NCBI GenBank assembly: GCA_026993805.1
Contig: JALWSA010000041.1
Span: 1-51,779, forward strand
Reading direction: 5' to 3'
Source: Thermotogaceae bacterium
GTDB lineage: Bacteria > Thermotogota > Thermotogae > Thermotogales > Thermotogaceae
Length of the DNA stretch: 51,779 nucleotides
The notes beneath the pieces were generated by a model. That model searched no databases. It worked only from the letters and a program-made list of their open reading frames with translations, and was not told where the DNA came from. Both the position numbers and the translations under genes were made by a program. Shown here one piece after another: positions 34,217 through 41,013 of the stretch (position 1 is its first letter; every line of letters starts with the position of its first letter).

Positions 34217-35164
34217 ATGCTAAGAGTCGCTCTTGTGTGCGATTCAGAGCTGGACGAGCACAAAAAGGAGATGCTCGAAAGCGTAAGGAAAGCCCTTGAG
34301 AAGAAGTTTTCCGTGACCGTCGTTCCATTTAATGAAGACTTCATGAGAAAGATCAAAGGCTTTGACATCGCCTTTAACATGGCCACGGGCGGTGGAAGGG
34401 ATAGCAGGCAGGTGCATGTTCCGGCGATTCTCGACCTTCTGTCCGTTCCGTACACGGCGGCTCCTGCTCTCGCACATGCGATATGCATAGACAAGGGGGT
34501 CACAAAGGCCGTCTTGATGAGCCACGGGATAAGCACCGCCGGGTTTTTCGTAGTGCATCCTGGGGAAAAGGTTCCGGAAGATCACGGTCTTAACTACCCA
34601 CTCATAGTAAAGCCCCTAAGAGAAGGAAGCTCGAAAGGGCTCAGAAAAGAGTCCGTTGTGAATGACATGGATTCTCTCGTGAAGGCAGTTGAGTGGGTGC
34701 ACGAGACTTTCAACGAAGGAGCGCTCGTTGAAGAGTTCATAGAAGGAACGGAAGTTACCGTTGGGCTTCTTGAGAGAGAAGACGCAGTAGAAGTCTTGCC
34801 GCTCCTTGAGATAGATTTCTCTGGCCTTCCGGAAGGTGTTGAGCGCTTTTACTCTGACAGGGTGAAAAATCAGGGTCTTGATGTTTACATAAAATACATC
34901 GCACCCGCAAGGCTTCCGGAAGATCTTTACAAAAAGGTGGAAGAAGCCGCGAGAAGGGCTTTTAAAGCACTTGGGCTGAGGGACTACGCGAGAATGGATT
35001 TCAGGATAAAGGATGGGCGCTATTACATACTGGATGTGAATTCTCTGCCGCTTCTCGTTCCAGAGTACTCCGATATAACGAAGATGGCGAAAGCCGCGGG
35101 AATGAGCTACGACGATCTCGTTCTCTCGATAATAGAATCTGCCATAAGGCGTTATGGACTCTAA
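34217..35164 (+). CDS. D-alanine-D-alanine ligase-like ATP-grasp protein
   Basis: A 315-residue ATP-grasp enzyme of the Ddl fold, which joins a carboxylate to an amine via an acyl phosphate. The N-lobe has FNMATGGGRDSRQVHVPAILDLLSVPYTAAP, where true Ddl has a HG..GEDG-type motif; this divergence suggests a different substrate. ATP-grasp pieces are YPLIVKPLREGSSKGL, ALVEEFIEGTEVTVGLL, YARMDFRIKDGRYYILDVNSLPLLV (the metal-site DVN). Start ATG 34217 lies after GGGAGGGGGG. First gene of an overlapping four-gene run with an APS-kinase-like, an amidohydrolase and an NAD-synthetase-like gene. Confidence 0.85.
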   Translation: MLRVALVCDSELDEHKKEMLESVRKALEKKFSVTVVPFNEDFMRKIKGFDIAFNMATGGGRDSRQVHVPAILDLLSVPYTAAPALAHAICIDKGVTKAVLMSHGISTAGFFVVHPGEKVPEDHGLNYPLIVKPLREGSSKGLRKESVVNDMDSLVKAVEWVHETFNEGALVEEFIEGTEVTVGLLEREDAVEVLPLLEIDFSGLPEGVERFYSDRVKNQGLDVYIKYIAPARLPEDLYKKVEEAARRAFKALGLRDYARMDFRIKDGRYYILDVNSLPLLVPEYSDITKMAKAAGMSYDDLVLSIIESAIRRYGL

Positions 35165-35663
35165 ACTCATCTTGATAACCGGTCTGCCCGCTTCTGGAAA
35201 GACGACCCTTGCAAGAGAGCTCGAAAAAGCCCTGAAAAGTAGCTTTTGCACGCTATGGCTCGATGGATACGAGCTAAGAAAGATCTTTGGCCATGAAGAG
35301 ATGAGCGAAATGGCGGCAAGAAAGATGGAAGAAGTTCTTCCACGCTTTCTTGAAGTGTTGAAGGGAAAAGGGCTTTTAATCATCCTTTCGATCGTTGCGA
35401 GCAAAGAGAGCTTTCGAGAAAGGCTTCTTGGCTTGATGGAGAGCGTTCATGTGCATCTTGTGTGCGGTGAAAGGATCAGAAGACAGAGAGATGCAAAAGG
35501 GGTGTATGATAAAGCAATAGAAGGGAAGATATTTCTTCCGGGCTTTTCAGAAACCTACGAAGAGCTAAAAGATGCGGATCTTTTTCTTGACACGACAGGG
35601 CTTTCCATTGATGAAGAAGTCCGGGCGGTTTTGAAGCTTCTGCGGGAAAGAGGGTGGATCTGA
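35154..35663 (+). CDS. Adenylylsulfate-kinase-like P-loop kinase
   Basis: A 169-residue P-loop kinase resembling APS kinase (CysC) at reduced length: Walker A GLPASGKTT at 10-18, TLWLDGYELRKIFG (the DGD-type motif, here DGY), the hydrophobic strand LLIILSIVASKESFRERL, and a lid-like RRQRDAKGVYDKAIEGKIF followed by LPGFSETYEE and LFLDTTGLSIDE. The last two match the CysC pattern with a DPKGLY/FTGIDDPYE-type motif. No sulfate-assimilation genes are nearby, so the real acceptor may be another phosphoryl substrate. It overlaps the ATP-grasp gene by 11 bases. Confidence 0.8.
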   Translation: MDSKLILITGLPASGKTTLARELEKALKSSFCTLWLDGYELRKIFGHEEMSEMAARKMEEVLPRFLEVLKGKGLLIILSIVASKESFRERLLGLMESVHVHLVCGERIRRQRDAKGVYDKAIEGKIFLPGFSETYEELKDADLFLDTTGLSIDEEVRAVLKLLRERGWI

Positions 35664-36994
35664 TGTTCGATCTTGCGATAGTGCGCGGTTTTGTTTACAG
35701 ATCGGGTGACTTTTTCAGGGAGAATGTTTACATAAAAGGCGGCAAAATAGCGGCGGTGACTTCGGAAGTTCTGGAAGCAAGGGAAGTTTACTCGGCGGAC
35801 GGGCTCTGGGTGCTTCCGGGTTTCATCGATCCACATGTTCACTTCAGTCTCAGGGTTGGAAAATGGACATCGGTGGATGACTTTTTTAGCGGTTCTGTGA
35901 GCGCAGCCTTTGGAGGAATAACGACATTCATAGATTTCATAGATCCTGTGAAAAGCGTAGCGGAAATGGAAGAAGCGTTTAAAAGAAGGCTCGAAGAGGC
36001 AAAAAGCAGTGTGGTCGACTACGCTTTTCACGCAACGATAGCGTCTCCCACCGACGCGCCGGGAGATATCGCTTCGAAGGCGAAAGAGCTCGGTATGGCG
36101 AGTATAAAGCTTTTCACTACATATTCTTCGAGCAACAGAAGAACCTACGATGATTACATAGAAGAACTCTTAAGGCTTTCATCCGAGATGGAATTCGTTG
36201 TGGTTGTTCACGCAGAAAACGACGAGATAATAAAGAAGATGGAAGGAAAGAATGTACCGCCAAAAGATCACTCCAGGGCAAGACCGACCATTGCAGAGCT
36301 TTCAGAAGTCCTCAAACTTGCCGCGATGGCCAAATACCACAAGGGTCAGCTTTACATAGTTCATATCTCGAGCGGGATTACGGCGAAAGAGATCTGGGAA
36401 AGGTACGGCGACATCCTTGGGCTCCATCTCATAACCGAGAGCTGCCCGCACTACTTCTGGCTCGACGAGAGCGTTTATTCAAGGGAAGACGGAAAGCTCT
36501 TTTTGATGACACCGCCGCTCAGGTCTTTGGATGAAGTCGAAACACTCAGGGACTACTTCGATGCGATAGTCACGATAGGCACGGATCACTGCTCTTTCAT
36601 GCGAAAGGAAAAGATGGAAGGAAACTTCACACATGGAATTCCCCAGGGAATAGGCGGAGTGGAGTTCTCCTTCAGTCTGATGTACACACTCTTTGGGCCA
36701 GGCGTGATAGACAAGTTCACAAAAAATGTGGCCAAAGTTTATGGTCTTTATCCCAAAAAAGGCGTGATAGAAGTTGGAAGCGATGCAGATCTTGTGGTTT
36801 TCGATCCGGATGAGCGCTGGTTCGTCCAGAGCCACCACAGCCGCTCGGATTACGATGTCTACGAAGGGCTTGAGCTTCACGGCAGGGTTATCACGACACT
36901 CTCAAAGGGAAGGTTCGTCGTTAAGAACGGTGAGTTCGTTGGTGAAAAGGGCTGGGGAAGCTTCCTTGAGAGGGAGGCGATAAGATGGCTTTAA
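35663..36994 (+). CDS. Dihydropyrimidinase/hydantoinase-like cyclic amidohydrolase
   Basis: A 443-residue amidohydrolase-fold enzyme. The binuclear metal site looks intact: His58 and His60 (DPHVHF), carbamylated Lys149 (ASIKLF), His183 (VVHAEN), His234 (IVHISSG) and Asp308 (GTDHCS). C-terminal SDADLVVFDPDERW is typical of the dihydropyrimidinase/hydantoinase/allantoinase branch. It would open a cyclic ureide or amide. Start is ATG 35663, overlapping the previous stop (TGATG) with GAGGGTGG upstream. Its 3' end overlaps the next gene by 10 bases. No other pyrimidine- or purine-degradation genes are adjacent. Confidence 0.88.
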   Translation: MFDLAIVRGFVYRSGDFFRENVYIKGGKIAAVTSEVLEAREVYSADGLWVLPGFIDPHVHFSLRVGKWTSVDDFFSGSVSAAFGGITTFIDFIDPVKSVAEMEEAFKRRLEEAKSSVVDYAFHATIASPTDAPGDIASKAKELGMASIKLFTTYSSSNRRTYDDYIEELLRLSSEMEFVVVVHAENDEIIKKMEGKNVPPKDHSRARPTIAELSEVLKLAAMAKYHKGQLYIVHISSGITAKEIWERYGDILGLHLITESCPHYFWLDESVYSREDGKLFLMTPPLRSLDEVETLRDYFDAIVTIGTDHCSFMRKEKMEGNFTHGIPQGIGGVEFSFSLMYTLFGPGVIDKFTKNVAKVYGLYPKKGVIEVGSDADLVVFDPDERWFVQSHHSRSDYDVYEGLELHGRVITTLSKGRFVVKNGEFVGEKGWGSFLEREAIRWL

Positions 36995-37863
36995 GCGGTG
37001 AGTTTTCACCTGAAAGAGAAGTGGAAAGGATAAGCCAGTTTCTCAAAGACTTCATAGAAAAGAACGGTTTTAAAGGGGCTACCATCGGAATAAGCGGCGG
37101 GATAGATTCGGCGGTTGTTGCCGCGATTCTTTCAAGAGTTTTGCCGAAAGATAGAATAAGGGCTCTGGTGCTTCCCGAAAGGGACTCTCATCCGGATTCG
37201 GTGAAGGACGCAAAGATGGTTTGCGAGAAATACGGTCTTGAGTGTCAAGTGCGGCCCATAACGCCCATTTTGAAGAAACTTGGAATCTACAAGCTCCAGC
37301 CGCCAGCAGCGTTTGTTCCTTACACCGTGAAAGCAAAGTACGCCATGGCGAAGTGGCAGGAGCACGGCCAAGACGCGGTATACGAAAGGGACATAGCGAT
37401 GGAGGGATCCGAAGATTTCTTGAAGGGGATCGCGTACTACAGGGCAAAGCACAGGGTCAGAATGTGCGTCCTTTACATGGAAGCCGAGATGCGTGGATAC
37501 ACGGTAGTGGGGACCACGAACAAAACCGAGTGGATGACGGGCTTTTATGTGAAGTGGGGAGACGATGCAACGGATGTCGAGCCCCTGCTGCATCTTTACA
37601 AAACGCAGGTCTTCGAGCTTGGAAAGTTCCTTCAAGTTCCTGAAAGAATTTTGAAAAAGCCCCCTTCCCCCGATCTCGTTCCGGGCGTGACGGACGAGTT
37701 CGCGCTTGGAATGAAGTACGAAGAGATAGACAGGATACTGATGAAGTTGGAAAAAGGCCAGAGTCTCGATGACGAAGACAGCGAAAAAGTGGAGAGAGTG
37801 AAGAGGTTAGTGGAGCTGGCCGAAAAGAGGAACATGAGGATGGTTAGTTTACTTCAGTCATAG
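36985..37863 (+). CDS. nadE: NAD synthetase family protein (ammonia-dependent type)
   Basis: A 292-residue N-type ATP-pyrophosphatase. It has the P-loop-like SGGIDS at 37-42, the adenylation motif VVGTTNKTEWMTGFYVKWGDDATDVEPLLHLYKTQVFELGKFL, and IILKKPPSPDL-type ending (ILKKPPSPDLVPGVTDE). There is no N-terminal nitrilase domain, so ammonia would be the nitrogen source. The stretch around 88-135 (GIYKLQPPAAFVPYTVK and onwards) is longer than in classical NadE and GTTNKTE replaces GTGNKSE, so a paralogue with another substrate is possible. Last gene of the overlapping run. Confidence 0.82.
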   Translation: MALSGEFSPEREVERISQFLKDFIEKNGFKGATIGISGGIDSAVVAAILSRVLPKDRIRALVLPERDSHPDSVKDAKMVCEKYGLECQVRPITPILKKLGIYKLQPPAAFVPYTVKAKYAMAKWQEHGQDAVYERDIAMEGSEDFLKGIAYYRAKHRVRMCVLYMEAEMRGYTVVGTTNKTEWMTGFYVKWGDDATDVEPLLHLYKTQVFELGKFLQVPERILKKPPSPDLVPGVTDEFALGMKYEEIDRILMKLEKGQSLDDEDSEKVERVKRLVELAEKRNMRMVSLLQS

Positions 37864-37912
37864 CCGGGAATTTTTGCCGTCCAATGCCTGCCCGCCATTT
37901 TATCATCCCTGA

Positions 37913-37940
37913 TTGAGAAGGGCACGAGCTATGCTACAAT
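37913..37940 (+). promoter_or_regulatory. Promoter for the DMT transporter/murJ pair
   Basis: TTGAGA (37913-37918), 16 bases, TACAAT (37935-37940), followed 22 bases later by the TTG start. Confidence 0.6.
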
Positions 37941-37962
37941 TCAAGCTCAAGGGGGGTTGTGA

Positions 37963-38775
37963 TTGAAGCTCAGGGCTTTTTCGCTCCTGCTCCTTGTAAC
38001 GGTTATCTGGGGAACGACGTTTCCTTTCCAAAAGATGATAATAGGCGGGGTCTCTCCCCTGCCCTATATTTCTTTTAGGTTCACCATAGCAGCTGTAGTT
38101 TCTTTGCTTCTTTGGGGAAGGGGAAACTGGAAAGACGGTTCGGTATTGGGCTTCATATTGGCTCTCAGCTATACAACGCAGACTCTCGGACTGAAATTCA
38201 CGACTGCTTCGAAAAACGGCTTTTTCACATCGCTCTATGTCGTTTTGGTTCCGCTTGTTTCTTGGCTTCTTGAGAAAGAGAGGCTCACAAAGCTTCAGGC
38301 TATAGGGCTCGCTACCGCAGCTGTTGGAAGCTATTTCATGTCGGGTGGAATTTCGGGATTCAATTTCGGCGACTTTTTGTCCTTTCTATGTGCGGTAGGG
38401 TTTGCCTTCCATGTCGTGCTGATAACCGTTTTCTCAAAGAAAGTCAAAGAAGAAAGTCTTCTAACTCCCCAGTTCACAATCACCGCTGCTCTGAATGCTC
38501 TCTTTGCCGCTGGCCTCAGCTGGCACATGACGGTTTCAGCAACTGTTGTTGCCCTTTACACGGCAATTCTTGCAACCGTGTTTGGAATATGGGTTCAGGT
38601 GAAGAATCAAAAGCTAATAGGGAGCAACCTCACAGCACTCGTCTTCGCCGGTGAGCCTGTCTTTGCCGCGCTGTTTTCGTTCCTCTTCCTCCACGAAGTG
38701 CTGACTCCTCTGCAAATACTTGGAGCCTCACTTCTTACTGCGGCTATAATCCTTTCGGGGGTTAATGCAAAATGA
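37963..38775 (+). CDS. DMT superfamily (EamA) transporter
   Basis: A 270-residue membrane protein with about ten short hydrophobic helices in two EamA repeats. The first repeat has the typical opening LLLVTVIWGTTFPFQKMI, SYTTQTLGLKFTTASKNGFFTSLYVVLVPLVSWLL; the second ends with LVFAGEPVFAALFSFLFLHEVLTPLQILGASLLTAAIIL. Members export amino acids or metabolites; substrate unknown. Start is TTG 37963 after AGGGGGG. It overlaps murJ by four bases. Confidence 0.9.
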   Translation: MKLRAFSLLLLVTVIWGTTFPFQKMIIGGVSPLPYISFRFTIAAVVSLLLWGRGNWKDGSVLGFILALSYTTQTLGLKFTTASKNGFFTSLYVVLVPLVSWLLEKERLTKLQAIGLATAAVGSYFMSGGISGFNFGDFLSFLCAVGFAFHVVLITVFSKKVKEESLLTPQFTITAALNALFAAGLSWHMTVSATVVALYTAILATVFGIWVQVKNQKLIGSNLTALVFAGEPVFAALFSFLFLHEVLTPLQILGASLLTAAIILSGVNAK

Positions 38776-40199
38776 GTCTTTTGGCGGGTAGTTTGGCTTT
38801 CACCACCGCGACCTTGCTCTCTCGAATTCTGGGACTTGCGAGAGACATGTCCCTTGCTGCCGTTTACGGGGCAGGGGCGGCTCTCGACGCGTATATGATC
38901 TCCATAATCTTTCCTTTCTTCTTGAGAAAGATATTTGGCGAAGGCGCAATGGGATCTTCTTTCGTTCCCTTTTACAAAACTGCCGATGATAGGGATACCT
39001 TCACTTCTTCTGTTGTGAATACGTTCCTTGTGGTAACTCTGCTTATTGTGGCTGTTGTTGAAATATTTCCTGATCTCGTTCCCGCCGTATTTTCCATGGG
39101 ATATCCTGTTCGGGAAAGGGAAAAGATAGAGACCCTCGTAAGAATTACTTCTGTTTTCATACCCGAGGTCTTCCTGTGGGCGGTATTCTATTCAGTGCTG
39201 AATAGCCACGGAAAGTATTTTCTCCCCGCTTTGACGCCACTTTTCATAAACGTCGGAGTTATCGCGGGAACGCTTGCTGGAAGAGATCCTGTCTGGAGCG
39301 CAGTTGGATTCGTCATAGGAGGCGGCGTGGCAGCTGCGGTTCTGGGAGCTGCTGCATCGAAGTACTGGAGATATAGATTCACGTTCAGGGGCATTGGAAA
39401 GTTCATGCCGGCGTTTTTGAAAGCAACAGGTGCCATGGTCGCGAATCAGTTCAACTTACTGGTTGATACGAACGTTGCCTCATTTCTTGGAATGGGAGCC
39501 ATTAGCTCTTTACAGCTTGCATCAAGGCTTTATCAGCTTCCTCTCGGGCTTTTTGGGGTTGCGGTATCTACCGTGGCTCTCAGTGTCATGAGTGGTGAGA
39601 AAGAAAAGGCGGAAAGGATGAAAGATGCCATCACCACGGCTCTTTTCCTCACCTTTCCAGCAGCGGTTGGGTTGTTCGTTCTCTCAAAAGAGATGGTTTT
39701 TCTCATCTTCGGGTTTGGAAGGTTTCAGCAAAGCGCTGTTAATCTGACATCCGAGATTTTGAGGATGTACTCCATTGGGGTGGTTCCCTATTCTCTCTTT
39801 TACATCGCCCTGAGGTATCATCATTCATCGAAGAGGATGGGAATACCTCTCCTTGCCACGTTTTTGGTCTCTGGGAGCAACGCCGTTCTCGATATTCTTC
39901 TGGCGATGTGGATGGGTGCGGCGGGAATAGCCCTGGCTACCTCGATTTCGGGAATCTTGGGACTTCTTTTCTTCACTTTTAGAGGCGAAATAACCGCATC
40001 AAAGGCAGAGAGCGTAAAGGTAGCCATATCGTCTGCGGTAATGGGGACGGTTCTTTTGGCATTCAGAAACAGCTTCAGAGGAAGGCTCATGTCCGCAGCA
40101 GCGGTGTTGATAGGAGTGGGAATTTACTTTGCATGCCTTTGGATCTTAAGATCAGAGAAGCTGAAAGAGCTCAAAGTCATCATATATAGACGGCGCTGA
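38772..40199 (+). CDS. murJ: Lipid II flippase MurJ
   Basis: A 475-residue MOP-superfamily flippase that moves lipid II across the inner membrane for peptidoglycan synthesis. The N-terminal signature LLSRILGLARDMSLAAVYGAGAALDAYMIS and FGEGAMGSSFVPFYK, then NQFNLLVDTNVASFLGMGAISSLQLASRLYQLPLGLFGVAVSTVALS, are diagnostic of MurJ/MviN. About 13-14 hydrophobic helices are visible. Start overlaps the upstream DMT gene in ATGA. The last 20 bases overlap the 3' end of the convergent MEMO1 gene. Confidence 0.95.
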   Translation: MSLLAGSLAFTTATLLSRILGLARDMSLAAVYGAGAALDAYMISIIFPFFLRKIFGEGAMGSSFVPFYKTADDRDTFTSSVVNTFLVVTLLIVAVVEIFPDLVPAVFSMGYPVREREKIETLVRITSVFIPEVFLWAVFYSVLNSHGKYFLPALTPLFINVGVIAGTLAGRDPVWSAVGFVIGGGVAAAVLGAAASKYWRYRFTFRGIGKFMPAFLKATGAMVANQFNLLVDTNVASFLGMGAISSLQLASRLYQLPLGLFGVAVSTVALSVMSGEKEKAERMKDAITTALFLTFPAAVGLFVLSKEMVFLIFGFGRFQQSAVNLTSEILRMYSIGVVPYSLFYIALRYHHSSKRMGIPLLATFLVSGSNAVLDILLAMWMGAAGIALATSISGILGLLFFTFRGEITASKAESVKVAISSAVMGTVLLAFRNSFRGRLMSAAAVLIGVGIYFACLWILRSEKLKELKVIIYRRR

Positions 40200-41013
40200 G
40201 ATAGCCAACGACTTCCAGAAAGTCCCCGGATACCTCTCCGCTCGTTGCGTGTTTGAGCACCTTTGGCTTCCCGACTTCCATTAGCATGAGAGTTGCCACG
40301 GCGCCGTACCCGCACATGGTAACTCCTGCTTCGTAAACGGCTGAGTACAGCATGCGCGGGTCGTTGTTTTCGATCGCTTCTATTATGAGAGAATCCTTTT
40401 TCAGGGTTGATTCGTGGTCGTCGTAGTGATTAAGATCGGTGGATGCAATCACGAGAGTCGTGGGTTTAAGGGAAATCAGCCGCAAAAGAGCTTTTGATAG
40501 GTCCGAAGATGAATTTGGTGACTGGTCGAGCATGGTTATAGGAACGATTTTGAAGGAGTTTCCGTAAAGGTACTGCAGGAATGGGAGCTGGACTTCCAGA
40601 GAATGCTCCATGGAGTGAGCCGATGTGTCGGATTTTGCCAAAGAGGAATTCTCCAGGATTATCTGAACAGCCTCTTCGTCGACCTCTACTCCTCCCAACG
40701 GTGTTTCCCAATTTCCAGACGGATAGACACTTATGGGAGGACCGTATCCGGTGTGGTTCGGTCCCATCAGTATCACCAGATCCGGTGTGCCGAGTTTTGC
40801 TATCTCCGAGAACCCCCATGCAGCAACCTGGCCGCTGTACATGTATCCCGCATGCGGACTTATCAAGCCGTAGGGTTTCTCAAAGCGGTTTTCGTTGATA
40901 GCAGGGATTTCCCCGGGGCCGAGTGGCCCCAGGAAGGAGTCTTCTATTGTTCTGCGAAGCATTTCTTTTCCAGATGGATAGAACACCCCGGAGACAACGG
41001 GTTTTCTCGTCAT
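40180..41013 (-). CDS. MEMO1 family protein (AmmeMemoRadiSam system protein B)
   Basis: A 277-residue protein of the MEMO1 family, related in fold to extradiol dioxygenases. It has KPVVSGVFYPSGKEMLRRTIE at the start, PHAGYMYSGQVAAWGF, LVILMGPNHTGYGPPISVYPSG-W-TPLG, and SAHSMEHSLEVQLPFLQYL, followed by IASTDLNHYDD and GVTMCGYGAVATLM. The conserved His and Cys (PHAGY, PNHTG, EHSLE, MCGYG) fit the putative metal site. In AmmeMemoRadiSam systems it sits with an AMMECR1 protein and a radical-SAM protein, but neither is next to it here. It overlaps the secretin gene by four bases, so it is cotranscribed with the pilus genes. Confidence 0.9.
   Translation of the reverse strand: MTRKPVVSGVFYPSGKEMLRRTIEDSFLGPLGPGEIPAINENRFEKPYGLISPHAGYMYSGQVAAWGFSEIAKLGTPDLVILMGPNHTGYGPPISVYPSGNWETPLGGVEVDEEAVQIILENSSLAKSDTSAHSMEHSLEVQLPFLQYLYGNSFKIVPITMLDQSPNSSSDLSKALLRLISLKPTTLVIASTDLNHYDDHESTLKKDSLIIEAIENNDPRMLYSAVYEAGVTMCGYGAVATLMLMEVGKPKVLKHATSGEVSGDFLEVVGYLSAVYI

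Noticed and set aside
33586-34536. 316-codon minus-strand frame across bioY and the ATP-grasp gene
   Set aside because: It is antisense or out of frame to two clearly recognisable proteins and has a Ser/Arg-rich shadow-like composition.
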